64,000 nucleotides of DNA from positions 868,001 to 932,000 of the forward strand of contig RQOL01000660.1 in NCBI GenBank assembly GCA_013076295.1. Reading direction: 5' to 3'. This document shows positions 12,844 to 26,800 of the stretch, one piece after another. Positions within the stretch are counted from its first letter, which is position 1. The number at the start of each line of letters is the position of its first letter. The position numbers and the translations under genes were made by a program. Below the pieces are notes generated by a model. The model ran no database searches, had not been told where the DNA came from, and was given only the letters and a program-made list of their open reading frames with translations. This DNA is from Sanderia malayensis (Eukaryota; Cnidaria; Scyphozoa; Semaeostomeae; Pelagiidae).

Positions 12844-15800
12844 TATGGTTGAATTGCTTTGTAAATAATGAAATCGCTTATAGGTGTAATGACTGAAAAA
12901 ATACGAGAGTTCCGTTAAAGTTAATTCGTTACTCAGGTGTTCATGGCGCAGGATGGCGTGAAATCTCAAAACATACTCCAACATGAAATCCCTCCTTTGT
13001 TCAAACAACATTGAAAAATCAAAATTTAATCTTAGAAAGCAATAGATTAATTGTGTATTAATTGTGTGTTTTAATGGTTTGTTTGGTTCATTAAATATAA
13101 ATCATTCATTAATTATGCTCTGTTATCCCCTTGTTCAGTGGGCTGTTTTTCAATTTTCAATCTTATTGTAATTAAATATTTACGATAGTATGGTAAATAT
13201 AATTGGTCGTTTAATGTATGATTGTATTCAATCAACCGTCTGCAAGTTAATTGACTTTTGTAAAATTAATTTCACTAAATTTAATAATTTTCCTCTATTT
13301 TTCTACGAAATTCCCTACAATTAATGCTAATTCATCCAAATGCATGCGTGTTAAACATCACTTTCTTTATAAATGTTTCAATTAATCTTGTTTATTGCAG
13401 AAGGCGTTTATAAACAAGAACGTCTATGTCATTTTTCTGAAGCACAGATGATAGGACTAAGATAAGTGTAAACACACCACAGTACAGCAATCTTGGATGG
13501 GCAGGATAACATTATATACACTCTTTTTTTATAAGAACACACTTTACTAGAACACTGAGGCTCCATTTCCCAAATAAATAAGAACAAGGTTAGAACATGC
13601 TCAGCCTCGGATGAGAAATTAAAACAAATACAAGGTGATTTTAGATTTTTTCATTTCAACAAAGCAAAACCAAGCAAATTCTAAGCAAAGTTTTACTGCA
13701 CTGTATGTAGTTTCCCATATATTTTAGGAAAAAATCACTCCTAAAATAAGAACACTTTTAAGAACATTCTAGCCTCAAATTATGAAAAAATTAAGAACAT
13801 CGAGCCTCGGCAAAAATTATCTGTTTCTTATAAAAGAAAAAATATTATTATGATTATGTAGTATATATCATTTTAAAAAATGGTATGGGAGGACTTGATC
13901 CAAGAATGCGCCAAGGACTCAAATCAACCATGTGAAAACGAGCATGACATGCTCATCTTTAAATTGGGACATACGGTTTTTATGTCCCAAGGACACGGGG
14001 CGTGATAAAACTGCCATGGTGACAACCGAGAAAGCACATTGTATCAAGTCTATGCGAATTTATGCTGTTATATATTCTTTCACATATTGTTAAATATTAT
14101 ATACTGCAATAATGTATATTATATACTATTTTCATTTTGTTATTTTAAATATTATCAAGTTATCCTCTATTTTAATTGACAAGCTCAGAAGTCAAAACAA
14201 AGCATTCATTACTTCCTTAAAATTATGGATAGAGTATTGTTTAAGAATGGGGTAAATATTGTTAATACTGGGGGCGTTTAATACTGAAGAAGGGCACGCT
14301 TAATAGTGGATATTCTCAGGCTTACTATAAACGTCGTGTTGTGGCCAAGATCGGCTGGTCAGTGTTTTCCCAAGAAAAACTATTTTGATCCTCCGCAATG
14401 GTTTTACTAGGTGCAGTGGATTTTTCTGGCACGGTCAGGCACGACGTCTGAGTTGAACAGGCGTGCCAGGGCGTGCCACGACGCTTGTAGCAAGCCATAA
14501 CATCAACATTAATAAGGTTGCCCCTTTTGATCTCGTGTGGATCATTTATTCTCAATCACACATCGTTGTTTTTAGCAGAGGAGTTGCAAAAGTAATGGCA
14601 GCTGTGGGTTTTAAGCGAAGGATTATCAGCCATAACTCGTGCAATGCGCGGTTTTTACAAAATCGCAGTACCCCAACATTTGGCCTACGCGACAGTTCAG
14701 ACTCGAGAAAAAAAAATTTCATTCGAGCTAAGGGAGCTAGCGGGAGAAGGTTCAAGTCTGCGGTGCAGAGTTCGAGTTATCATGGATCAAACAATAAGCT
14801 CTAAGCATAATACATAAGGTAAGTCAGAATCGGAAAAGATAGAAAGTGCTTCAATCATAGAAAATTTGAATGGATTAGTTAAATTAGTTCCAATAAGTCG
14901 TCAGCATTAATACATTGATAGATAGCCAATGACCAGAATGCTCACACATCACGTGACTTAAGCAATGCCAGGTGTACGACGGTGAGAGAGAAATAATTGC
15001 TTGCAATGACAATGAGAACACAGAGAGGAATTCTGAATATTGGAGCGACGCTCTTTCTTTGCCTATGTAACTCAAACATTTTAGCAATCATCATGTTGTA
15101 TTTGCACGATTACATCTGTATTAGCATAGACGTGAAAATAAAATCTCACTTACTACCTCGATCAACTGTTGCTCTGGCCACCTGGCCTAATACGGCAATT
15201 GACGTTGTTTTGCAGGGAATTATCGTAGAATGAAGATGTTAGATTTTGAAAGCCTCGATTTTCCAAACTCCATAGACTATGTGTTTACCAATCATATTGA
15301 AGCATAGATGCTATAACGTGCTGCGTGTACCAGGCCACTGCACCTGAAGAGAAAAAAAGAAAAACATAATAGAATCAGCCAACTCCGACCAACCTCCCTC
15401 ATGAGGAAAAAGTTGTTGATCTTGCAAAAGTCAACAACACTTGCATACACAAGAGAGCGCTATAGTGAGACCTTCTTCGCGTATATATAACAAGGGCTTT
15501 CATTCTGTGAACAAACGGCTTTGCTCATTCCGCGACTATAAACTCTGTCTGGCGGCAAAAGAGAATAACTTTGAATTAAAAGTTGCGTTTATCTTTGCGA
15601 GACCTCACATCTTCGCATTTCTAGCGCCAGCACTAAGCTTATGTTGTACTTATGATATCGTATTTATTCAAATGAGTGTATCTCGTTGAAAAAACCCTTC
15701 TCTAATTAAAGCCCATGATTTGTTTCATCTGTGTTTGTTAAAAATACAGGAGCATATAGGTTACGCCTTAAGGCCCACGGCCCATAATCTGCATCCAAAG

Positions 15801-16497
15801 CCATTTGCTGCGAATGGTGTAAGCATTATTGTTCGTCGGTAAATGTGCGAATTCACACGTGAAACAAACCAATACAGTTGCATACTAATTGGGTACACGT
15901 TTTTGACAAACTGAAATTATAAGAATACTTGGTAGCCTGGCGTTTCTCATCTTTCAATGTAATTTTAGGCTCTTGTTTTTCTATTTTTGTTTTTCATTTG
16001 TGCATGTGTTCGAATTTCCTATGAATAGTAGTTTCCGCATATAACATTTGCAATAAATTCTTTCAATTGTTGTCTTAATACAATATTTTGATCATCTTCA
16101 GCTGTTTTTTTGCTATTTTCTATTTTTCAATAGTTGCTGGTATTTTAATTTTTTGTCCTGTTGAATCCCAGCATGCTTTGTTTCTCGTGTTGCTCTCATT
16201 TTTAGGCAAATTTCAGACTGGTGCTCCTTGTAAAGGATTTTCTCATAAAAAAGGCAAAAATAACGTGCACAGGAAAGTCCTCACAATTCGAACCTCAAAG
16301 GGGTCCACGAAAATGGTTCGAGTTATCATGGGTTCGAGTTATCTGGATTTTGCTGTACTTGTTTTCACGTAAAGCCTTTCCATTTGTATGCGAGCATAGG
16401 CGCGTTTAAGCTACCTGAATAGAAACAATATGTATTTTCAGTCGAAATCATCAGAACAGTAGCCGCTATTACTTTTTAGCGACTTTGACTACGTTAA

Positions 16498-16751
16498 GGG
16501 AAGAAACTTTCACAATTTTCGCGTATTTAGCCGAAATTCGCGGAAGCTTATGACGCGAAACTTTCTAAAACATGAAGTTCGCAATAGTTTATTCTCGCAA
16601 AATGTTCGAATTTAACTAAGACGCAAAACCTTATCCGCGAAAAACATCCGGTTTTTCCTAAAACGCAAAAGTTAACTCGAGAAATTTTGCGTTTCTTTGC
16701 CACGCGAAAGTCTCTTCTCGCGAAAAACTCTTCTCGCGAAAGTCTCTTCCT
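16498..16751. mobile_element. TTAA-target MITE rich in CGCGAAA motifs
   Basis: The element is flanked by TTAA on both sides (16494-16497 and 16752-16755). Its ends are imperfect inverted repeats: GGGAAGAAACTTTC on the left and, read in reverse, AGGAAGAGACTTTC on the right. The 254-bp interior is packed with CGCGAAA/TTTCGCG-type motifs in both orientations and has no open frame of note. A TTAA target duplication is typical of piggyBac and Kolobok elements, so this is probably a non-autonomous derivative of one of them. Confidence 0.6.
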
Positions 16752-17996
16752 TTAAAGTATGCTAAGAACACACACGCGTATCTTTCCTATTAGGAAACGG
16801 CTGCTCTACTGCAATCGAAAACAGCTTGTAAATTTAACTTAGCTTATCATTTTTAATCAACTGAAGAATATGTAATCCTAAGACCTGAAATTTGCTTTTT
16901 GCAAACTTGACTTATAATCGAGATTACTCGGTTAAAGAGATTTCATGCAGCTTGGTCTTTCCCAGACGCGAGAAAACAGGATTTCAAGCCGAAATTAGTA
17001 TTGCTTGTTTAAGGACGAGAGCTTAAGTTCTTCTCAGATAATTATGCTTCAATCTTGTTAAAATATAATTTAATTAGCCCTCAAGATGACTATTCCAAAT
17101 TAGTGTGCATAAAAATTGCATACTTATCGCAGCGGCTAATCATAAAACCAAACGAATCTCGGAAATTATCGAAAATCAAAGCGCAAAGATTATCAAATAT
17201 CAATATTAATGTAATATATTAAATGTGGCAATGAACATTAACTATCAATGTTAATGCAAAACATACTGTTTCGAGAAAGTTTTTAAGTAAATAATCTGTG
17301 GAATTTGAAATTCATTCTTACGGTTTTAAGCTATTATTCAAAGTTGAATTATTTTTATTATTCCATTATATTTGCTTGCATAAGAACATGGACCTACGGG
17401 AAAATCTGCTCGAAAAATTGTTTCAATCTATTGTTTTCTTTATTACACCTCTTCGTGTGAACACTCCCTCGCCTTCTTCAATCGAATAAATTGCCAGTCA
17501 TAAATGTCCCAAACAATAACCCCTAGAGGATAAATTTGAAAGTTGTGGCAAGTGTGAAAAAGTAAAATTAAAGATACTGACATGGTGGAGCTCTAGTGAG
17601 ATAGGAACCTGGGGTAAAATCAATGTGATGTTGGTATATGGACAAAAACATAAAATATATTTATTTATTTTATATTTTATTTCCTTTGCTTAAACATTTT
17701 TAATAGTACTACATGTTGTTGACGATTTACAGACAGAAAAGGGGGACGAGCGAAAAGATGAAATGATGAGATAAAAAGAGAGTGAGCCATAATGTTTAAA
17801 ACGTTTCTGAAACTAACTGAAACCATTCTTGCCCACCATATTTAAAGTAAAATCCCAATAAATCGAACCACCCGATGAAAATGGTTCGAGTTAACGAACG
17901 TTTGAGTTATCGAGGAATAGAAAGTGAAAGGACTAGCAAAGCTTTCAAGGGAAAAGCAAAATGGTTTGAGTTATCCGAATTTACTGCAATACGCTT

Positions 17997-18056
17997 GCGC
18001 TTGTATTTCTTACTGCAATACGCTTGCACCTGTATTGCAGTAAGCAATACAAGCGC
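17997..18056. repeat. 25-bp-arm inverted repeat
   Basis: The arms 17997-18021 and 18032-18056 are complementary at 24 of 25 positions around a 10-nt loop and contain the motif tactgcaatac. A further partial copy of the motif lies just upstream (about 17982). This is probably the core of a palindromic MITE or a hairpin transcript; no gene is seen. Confidence 0.6.
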
Positions 18057-18876
18057 AACTTCATAGTGGCTCCGTTAATTGATCGAGCAACAGTTTCATC
18101 TCCTGTCTTCCTCGAGCTGGCGTCAGAATGTTTTGAATTTGATAAAAACAAATTCACGAAACGCCACCTTCCAACTTACCTATGATGTGATTCAACTCAT
18201 AACAGAGTGGAACAAAATTGAAATTACCTACTACCTTATTTTAGCGTCATTTGACCACATAATCAATAAACAGCCCGTCTTTCAATGGAAATTTCTCGCA
18301 GTACCAACAGATGTTGCTAGTCATACGTCTCAGTGACTTAGCTTTGAAGGTCTAAAATTTGCTTTTTTTTCACAGCTACTGTCACAGAGCAGTAATAATC
18401 AGTCAAATTAAAGGCAAATCGATCGATTCAGCGCCGTTGTTTTTCTCTGCTTCTCTCAGAAAATGCTCAACTTCATTATTTTTACTCTGCATGAATAAAA
18501 TAGTATGGGTTATGTTATAATACAAATAATTGCTAGCCATGGATATTCTTTGCACATGCTTTTGTCTATTTTACATTGCCTTCACCCCATGAGAAAACAT
18601 ATTAGAAAGTGTATTAGCAAAATACAATGATATTTTGATCGGTTTTGTGTACTCATGGGATACAGACGTTGTTTGGGCCCCTTTGAGCCAACGAAGTTTT
18701 GGATTATTAAGAATTGAGCTTGAAATATGCCCAAAGAGAGTTAAAATCAGAAAGGACAGAAAAATGTTCTTAAAGTTGAAGAAATTAATGTAAGCAGTGT
18801 TTATCGAGGTTTTCAACTGCAAAAAAATATAATTTGCAATGCCCATTTACATGAAGCTAAATGAGGTATTTTTATA

Positions 18877-19252
18877 CCGTAAATTCTCTTTCAAGTCCCC
18901 GGGGGCTTATTGTTTTCAGGCACTTTAAAGGGGGGCACAGAGGAGATGGGACAATGTTAGAAGAGGGGGGGGGGGGGAGCTTAATAGATATTTTGCAATG
19001 AGAACCAACACTGAAAATCATTAATCAATGCAATGTATAAAATTTTGTATCAACAATACATAAATATTTGAATTTCGATTTTATAAGAACTATTGAGCGA
19101 CAAATGAATCAAATCTCCGCTTTTTGTCAAACTGATTTTGAAATTTTGAAGCGGGGCTAAATAGAGAAAGGGGGCTTTAAAAATCTTCTTCTGAAAATAC
19201 GGCTAATAGAAGAGGGGGAGCTTAATGGGAAGGGGGGTTGAAATATTTACGA
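18877..19252. mobile_element. Decayed MITE with CCGTAAAT-type ends and G/C-rich interior
   Basis: The left end is TA followed by CCGTAAATTCTC; the right end is a degenerate inverse (TTGAAATATTTACGATA). The interior has repeated runs like gggggagcttaatag, the complement of the ccccctcgaataagc runs in the MITE at 59478. It is an old copy of that TA-target family. Confidence 0.4.
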
Positions 19253-20715
19253 TAATACTTCATTTCAATTTCAAAAAAGGTATCTTACTGACAATATCCA
19301 ACTAAGAATTTTTGAAACGCTAAAACGCCATTGATTTATTCGGCACGTTATCTGACAATTTAATTAGCACAAATTTTTGAGAGCATTAACAAGAAAGACA
19401 AGTTATTTCATAAATTTTAAACCAGCTATAAGCTGCTCTACTCTTGAAATAACATTTGCCAACGCCCACAGTCGCATAAAAGTCAATGTCTGTTATTCTA
19501 ATTATGATATTATGCGATAAAACTGGATCAAACATGAGCGAATAAAGACATGCTTAGCCTCTATTATCAAATTCTTAATACCAAAACACGCGTGCAACCT
19601 TTGCAAAAGCATTGAAATTGAAAATAACGGAAAAACATTCGTTTTAATGCTGTCCTGTACAATACAAGGCGGTTAAAAACATTCCATGGCATTGGAGGGG
19701 ACTGGACCTGTGTTTCGTATTTTACCCGCGAAACGCAAAACTTGGGCAAACGTGACAGGTCAGAGCAAAGAGGCCTAAATACAGGCAAGAACACCGAAGA
19801 AAGCATTTAAATACAAACGTGAGGTAAGTATTTATTGCTTATTTTCTTTTGTCTATTAGCCTTTTGTTTATTATTGAAATATTTATTTTCACGATATTTT
19901 GCTTAGCTGTTGACTTTACCAAAGCAGTAAACAAGGGAAAGTGGGATGGGCCATTTTAGTGTTTGAATCAGGTCAGGTCTTTCGCAATGAATAGCCCACT
20001 TCTATTGCATTTGAAATGTATATAAATTGATAAAATACATTAACAAACTCATTGAGTGTCTTACCTCTTAAAATTGTGTTTTTCTTGTTCGATTCCGGCC
20101 GAAAAACCTGCCAAAGAATGAAAGAAACTCGTTTCTTCCTGGCCACACATGGCAAACGGTTTTAGCATGCATGTGAGCATGTGAACCTCTTTTGTGATGC
20201 AAAATAGATCAAGGACAAGGGACATTTTGGGGGGCAAGTGGGCAACTGTAGTGATCCTTATCCTGTAATATATCTATAACTTATATTGGCAATTACAAAA
20301 TAATAATCTTTTTGCGCTCATAACACCTTGTTTCCGCGCTTGGATTCTCACACTCAACCAGTCACATTCTATGTTGCACGAGTTCTATTCTTGTTGTGAA
20401 AAAATTGCGGAAACATCCATATCAGAGAAACATTATTTATTTAGTTTTTTTATTATATTTAATAACTTTCTTTAATTTTTTTATTCGGAAATATATTGGC
20501 AGGTTGAATAAAGTAAAATTTGCTGACCACGCTATGTGAGTAGTGCGGGGCATATTTTGTGTCATAAGCTCCTGCGCAGAAGTAACTTTGCAGATCTGCA
20601 AGCCTTTAGAGATTAATACGTCAAATGCAGGTATTCCACAGGGAGGGGGGATTATAAAAATACAGCATAAATAAAATGAAAAGAAATTAATAAAATTCCC
20701 GTGGAACCATTTTCG

Positions 20716-20721
20716 TTTATT
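20716..20721 (-). promoter_or_regulatory. Candidate polyadenylation signal of the minus-strand DUF885 gene
   Basis: On the minus strand this reads AATAAA, about 165 bp beyond the stop codon at 20885. Only the hexamer and spacing support it. Confidence 0.4.
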
Positions 20722-20884
20722 GGATCAAATCAAGAATGAAATATTACAGTGACAAAATTAAACTTTAAAATCATCCAGCTATACTATTACCTAACTTTAA
20801 TAAGTATATATGATATCATATTTTTTGCATTGTTCTGCATTAATACCACGGCTGTTCCGCTCAAAAGATAAACATACGGAGTTT

Positions 20885-23800
20885 TCAGTCATACTTTTCA
20901 TGGGATGGTTTCTCTTCAAATTCAATTTCATTCATTTTGTCAATCGTAGCCTTTTCCTCCTTTTCCCTGCTCGACTTGTTGATAATTTTCTTGGGCTTCA
21001 GGATATCATCACATCCCGCAGATTTTGGCTTGATTTTACAAGCAATATACTCCTTAATAAACGAACTGAGATAATCGAGAGGAGATGAGCCTTGAGATAA
21101 GACGTGATAGTGAAATTCTTGTTCGTTGAATTTGATCTTCGCCTTCGCAAGGGCCTGTTGTGTGTCGTTACGCAGCTTCCATATAGCCAATTGACCAATC
21201 ATGTAGGCTGTAGCTTGTCCCGGATCGCTTTGATAACGCGTTAGGTCTTTTTTCGCCTTGTCAGTTGTGTCCCAAGCGTAGTCTTCGAATAGTTTTGCTG
21301 CCTGAGACCTCGTCATGTCTACAAACGCAAGCAGGTCAGGTCAGCTTAACCAACACCACAATGCATCTTACAGTACGACAGTTAGTGCACATAGAAAATC
21401 CAAGAAAGGATCATTTAAACTTACCGTATTTCCTCGATTAAATGCCCCCCTCGATTAAAAGCCCCCCTCGAATAAACGCCCCCTTATGCTACCAAATTTT
21501 TGCAATAAACGCCCCCTCGATTAAACGCCCCCTCTTTGTGCAAAACCATGGCGACTTTCATCTTCTACGTTGTTGCTCGATAAAGCAAGGCTCAACTAAA
21601 CCATTTTCTCTTTTTCTGGACCCAATGACAGAGCCTGTGATCTTGTACATTCTAATAAACGCCCCCCCTGAATAATGGCCCCCCTCGATTAGGCGACCCC
21701 CCAAAAGTGCCGAGATTAATAAACGTTTAATCGAGGAAATACGGTAATTTTTCTCAGATAAAGTAGATACACAGACAAGACATCATTAGTCCGGAGAGAG
21801 TCCTGATTTAAATCATCAGTTACAGTGGCAAAGCGGTTAGCACACTGGAGTGGAAGTTAAGGGGTTAGGGTTAGACATTTATAAAGCAAAGTTATGAAAA
21901 TACAAACTTTTCGCGTGGAAGCCAGTATCGATCATCAACCTCAATGCTCTCCATATCTGCCATTTCAGCATGCCATATTTTTGCAGTAATCTATTCTTGT
22001 ATATATCAGTGCCTTGTGCTAAGACTGGGTTCTCAGCGTACAGTGCCCACCCTTCAGTGAAGGCCGTGTAGTACGTCTCAGAATTTAACCAGTCGATGAC
22101 ATCCTTGGAGGAACTGCCTGAAAAATGCTCGGCGAATCCTTGAACCTTGAAAAAAAAAACAACAAAGAATATAAGTAATTTCGAAGTAAATATCAGTATA
22201 TTTTAAAAGGCGAACTGTTGAATGTGTTTAGTTAGAGGACAAAAAGTCTGGGGCTCGATTCCTACCGATGCAAAGATGAAAAAATGTCATCATTACAATG
22301 ACTCAATGAGAGGCGTTGCAGAAACAAAAGAGTTGTTGGAAATTGACGTCATCTATTTACCTGAGTATGATGACCAGGCCTGGCTTCGTGTGCACACACA
22401 GAAATGGCATTGTATCTGGGGCCTGGAGGCGTCAAAAAGAAAGGTAACTGGTAATAACAGGGTCTACTGCAAGTGCTTCCCGCACTGCTGTAGCTCTGTG
22501 AACCAGACGAAGGATTGAATTTAGCAACCATCTTGACGGGACAGTTTGGGGTGGATGCTTGGTTACCCGTGGCGTAGAAGAATCCTCGAACCATGGGGTC
22601 CAGTGTGGAAAGAGTACTCTGCACATAATCGAACCACGTCAGCATTGATTTGTATCGAACTGGGCAGTAGATCCGCGCAGTTTCCATGCTCGTGCACTTA
22701 TCAAACGCATCAGAACTCGACTCGTTGTCAGGTATGGGCGTCGAGTTGAAGAAGCTCGCTGGACTATCGATGTATTGTGCTTTGAACATTCTTGCCGCCA
22801 TCACATCGTCAGATTGTTTGGTGAAATGCTTTGCGATGGCCAACGCCTGTGGGTACAGGGTGTTGAGCATGCGTTGTCCAAGATCGTAAATTTCATTCGC
22901 TGTCATGCTATTTGTCGTGAAATACGGTAAAATCATTGCGTATGCTTTAGGCCCATTCAATGGCTCTCCTGTTGGTAGTTTCTTTGTCGTAGGTTGTGAT
23001 TTGTCCTCCTTCTGATTCACCCAAACATAATCCAACGGCAAATTGCCAAGTCCGCTCGAGACTTCATCAGGAACGCAGTGTGTGCTGTAATTGTTTTTCA
23101 CGTAGTCTATGAATTGCTTCAGTGGCTTTCCGAGATCGTTTGTCAGTGTTGCCTGTAGTGATTCGTTCACCGTTTTCTTGTATTTAGCAGTCCAAGCTGC
23201 TACCGCTCCACTTTGCAACTTGCTCAGAAATTTCGGATGAGTAATGCTCTTTTTTATAAACGATTCTTGCATTATATCTGCAACAAAATTGCGAATAGAA
23301 TTACATGGCGAGGTTTTGCAAACACGATACACGTTTTTTATAAGAAACCACTTTATAAGAAACTAGTAGAATTTGTGCTAAATTACAATAGATTCCTTTG
23401 TGCTATTGTGTTCCTTAACAATAGAAAACAATAGACAATTTAAGAAACTCTTACTAGTAGGGTTTGTTGAGCTAGGTTTCTTATAAAATAGAAAACGTGT
23501 ATCTTAAAACACAAGTCTCTAATCCCAAATAAGACCCCCTTCACTGGGGGAAGAACGAAGCACAAGGACCTTCAACATCAACAAAGACATTGTTATACTC
23601 CAATATCCTTTATCAAGCCGATTTTCTAGTGACGTCATTCAATATCTAGCCATTAATCGCTTATATGCAATATTGTGCATGGAAACGAGAACGCAAAACA
23701 CCTTCCATTGTCAATGAAGTCAACTTAAATTTTTGTCGAGAGGTTTAAGAGCAAAATAAATAAATTAGCTGATATCAGACTGATTGGTTGCTTGTGGTAG

Positions 23801-26800
23801 ATAGTTCAAGAGTAACTTGTGACCTCACTAATATACACCTTAAAGCGACTGGTAAGTGTTGCTGAGTGGATAGAAGATTTCTCCATTTCATAACGTGTTG
23901 CTATGGAGTGTCGTTTGCGTCTTTATTCCAATTGTGTATTTCCATGGTCATTAATAATATTGTATGCCAATACTTTCTATATGTTACAATTAAATGGCAG
24001 TTTTTCAATTTCGTATTGTCTATTCAAACTTTATATGGTCATGGCCTTTTCAATTTTGTATATGGTCTTTTCACATTTTATATGGCATGATGCATTGCGG
24101 CATGGTGTGATGCATTGCGGCATGGTGTGATGCATTGCGATTTTGAAAATCTTGGCGGGAAAATTGTGTCACCACGTGAGTCTGGCCTAACTTAGTTACC
24201 TTGTCGAGAATGTCGGAGAATCAAGATATCAGACAGGCTGTTACGCGTATTAATGAACTTGCATCGGAAGGGGAGAGGCTTCTAGCAGCTCTTCAGGCAG
24301 CTCATCTTCCAAGGGTTCAGCAGGGTAGTGATAATAATTTTTTATCAACGAATGGCGTGGATTCTGGCACTCCTACAAATGGTGTAAGTAGACCTACTAC
24401 TGCTACTTCAGCAAGCACAACGGTGGCTGAATCTTTGAGAAACCTTTTTCCCACGTTCAGGAATGGAGGATCTCAGCACAGAAGGTGAGATTATTGCAAT
24501 GTATAAGCAATTTGAGGTACCATCAATTAAAACTATAAGTTATATGCACATAAATAAAAAATCACAATCCCAAAGTAACAGAAAATTTCGTGTGAATTTT
24601 ATTGAGCCTTCTTACAGGGTTTTGCGAAAACATGCAAGTTAATTTGTCATTATTTTGCAAGAAACTAACTTCGACCGTTAGTGCTCCAAAGAGATGTAGG
24701 AAGCATCTATAACGTTAGGAAAATATTTTTCTCAAACCAAAACATGCAGAGAACGCTGTCAGAGTGTTGCTTAAATTGAGTGACTTGCAATTTGATATGT
24801 CACTCACTGTGTGGTTTTATTATTACTTACTGTAAGTTTTTCGTGAGTTCGCTGATATGAATTTACATGTTATAAATTAAAATTCTGGACTAGTATATTT
24901 TAAAAATTAAACTAGTTTTTTCGTTTTTTTGTACCGAGTACTCGTTTTTTATGCACGATTTTCATGATACAAAATTATGAATGTATGTTTTGCTTGCATT
25001 TGACTAACAGGACGTCAAGTCAACGACAAACAACGATACCTTACCCAAGGACAGTTATGCCAAATCGAGGTCGAGCAGCAACAAGTGGCTCCCAAAGACG
25101 CTCAAGCACTGCACGCAGAGAAAGCCAGAATATTGTCAACAAAACTCTGGTCATTATTCCTGATCCCACAGAAACAACCGTGCCCACACATAGGAGAAGA
25201 GCAGCCCTTTGTTTGGAGGGATTGGTTGTTGACGAATTTCCTTTTGACAAAAGATGGGACGACAACGAACTGTTGCTAAATGTGATGGATCAGCTTCCCT
25301 TGAGACTTGCAATGTACGGAATACGATTTGTGAAAGCTAGCTACGGTGCTATAGCGCCAATAAATCTTGCTAATGGAATACGTTTGTCTGGCGAAAGGCT
25401 TTTGCGCATTGCAGGCCAGGGTGCTGTATATGCACAGGTTGTCCCACGTGAAAGTGACCCATCAAATGCGACATCAACAGAAAGCAATTCTGCATATGCA
25501 AATGAAGAGTTAGCCAGTAGCAGTAGTAGCGTCAATATGGGCGAGGAAGAGTGCGAGCAAGAAATTTGCAGCTCATTCTCAATGCAAACACCGAGTGATG
25601 ATGGTGTATGTGTTGAATCTGCTCCTGTTGATCCAAATGAAATTGCTCGAGGCATCTGGTCAGCTATCAGACCAATATTTCCTAACATGTCGGAAGAGGT
25701 ATTGCAAAAGTGTGTGGAAGGGTGCACAACTGCAGAATCAGCAGTTGATGCTGTATTAAGTTGTGAACTTTCAATAGATACGGTCATGAAGCAGATGACA
25801 CAAAGTGTTAACTGGGAAAGTTCAGTGCAGATTACAGTACGACGTGAAAGTATATGGAGGGACTGCCTTAATTTTTATAAGATTGCCATGGTTGATAAAA
25901 GCAGGCTCTTCAAAGAATTGAAAGTAGAATTTCAAGGCGAAGATGGAGTTGACTGTGGTGCATTGCGTTTAGAGTTTTTTCAGGTTTGCATACGTGAAGC
26001 AGCAAAAGTCCTCTTAGAAGAAACTGGTGACACAATGATACCGAAGAAAACAACTGCTAGCTTGTTGGGTTTTAAAGCCCTCGGAACACTTGTTGGTCAT
26101 TCAATCATTCAAGGTGGCCCGGGTATACATCACTTCCCGGAATGGGTATACAAGTTTCTTTGCACTGGCGACTTTTGTTCTGCTGCTGAGCTGCTTTATT
26201 CCGAGAAGCAGATCCCATTGAATGCCGCAACAGCCTTGCTACATAGCTTTATCGAGGACATCCGGAAAGCGGACACGAGGGAAAAGTTAGAAATCCTCCT
26301 TGATGAGAGCACATCCACTGGACAAGTGAACAGCCAAATTGTGAATGGATCGTCATGGGACATCACAAAAAGTATTGATGTGGAAAGCCGCAACGAGCTG
26401 ATCAGTGAATTAATCATTGACGAGTTACTCCGAAAGCGTATCATGCAGCTGACCGCTCTCCGAGAAGGTCTTGATATTTCAGGTGTTCTTCGGCAGATGA
26501 CCTTGCAGCCAGACTTGCTCAAAGAGTTATTTACTCCTGCCAAACACGTCACTGCTGAAAACATACTGGCGTCCCTTGAATCACCTTCTTTTGAAACTGG
26601 AAGCAAGCAAGAAATGGTATTCAGTTGGTTTCTAAAGTATATCCATGCAGCCTCGTGCGAGAAACTGGCGAAGCTACTGCAATTTGCAACCTCTCTTAAT
26701 GCAATACCTCCTGCTGGGCTATATCCAAAAATTGAAATTAATTTTCATATTGCAGATAATAAATTTTATCCGGAATCTGCTGTCTGTTTCCGACAACTGT

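Larger units (their letters stand above)
6180..20884. other. Long gene-poor region upstream of the homeobox gene
   Basis: This is about 14.7 kb without a supportable coding exon. All open frames are short and lack domain motifs. It contains MITEs (8440-8578, 16498-16751, 18877-19252), a dispersed 42-bp repeat, hairpins at 12820-12843 and 17997-18056, and scattered copies of a gttcgagttatc-type repeat fragment (about 14770, 16320, 17885, 17960). Developmental homeobox genes often have large flanking regulatory regions. That such elements lie here is inference; no conservation can be tested from one sequence. Confidence 0.5.

Noticed and set aside
12673..13011. Minus-strand open frame of 112 codons
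   Set aside because: Composition resembles translated AT-rich non-coding DNA; no domain, and no start context or splice signals tie it to a gene.
14463..14804. Plus-strand open frame of 113 codons
   Set aside because: No recognisable motif and no plausible splice partners; overlaps gttcgagttatc repeat fragments. Treated as chance.
21855..21875. Telomere-like ggggttagggttag
   Set aside because: Only about two TTAGGG-like units, inside an intron; too short for an interstitial telomeric array.
25341..25787. Minus-strand 148-codon frame inside the HECT gene, and a similar 136-codon one at 26196
   Set aside because: Shadows of the HECT coding sequence on the opposite strand; no independent motif.
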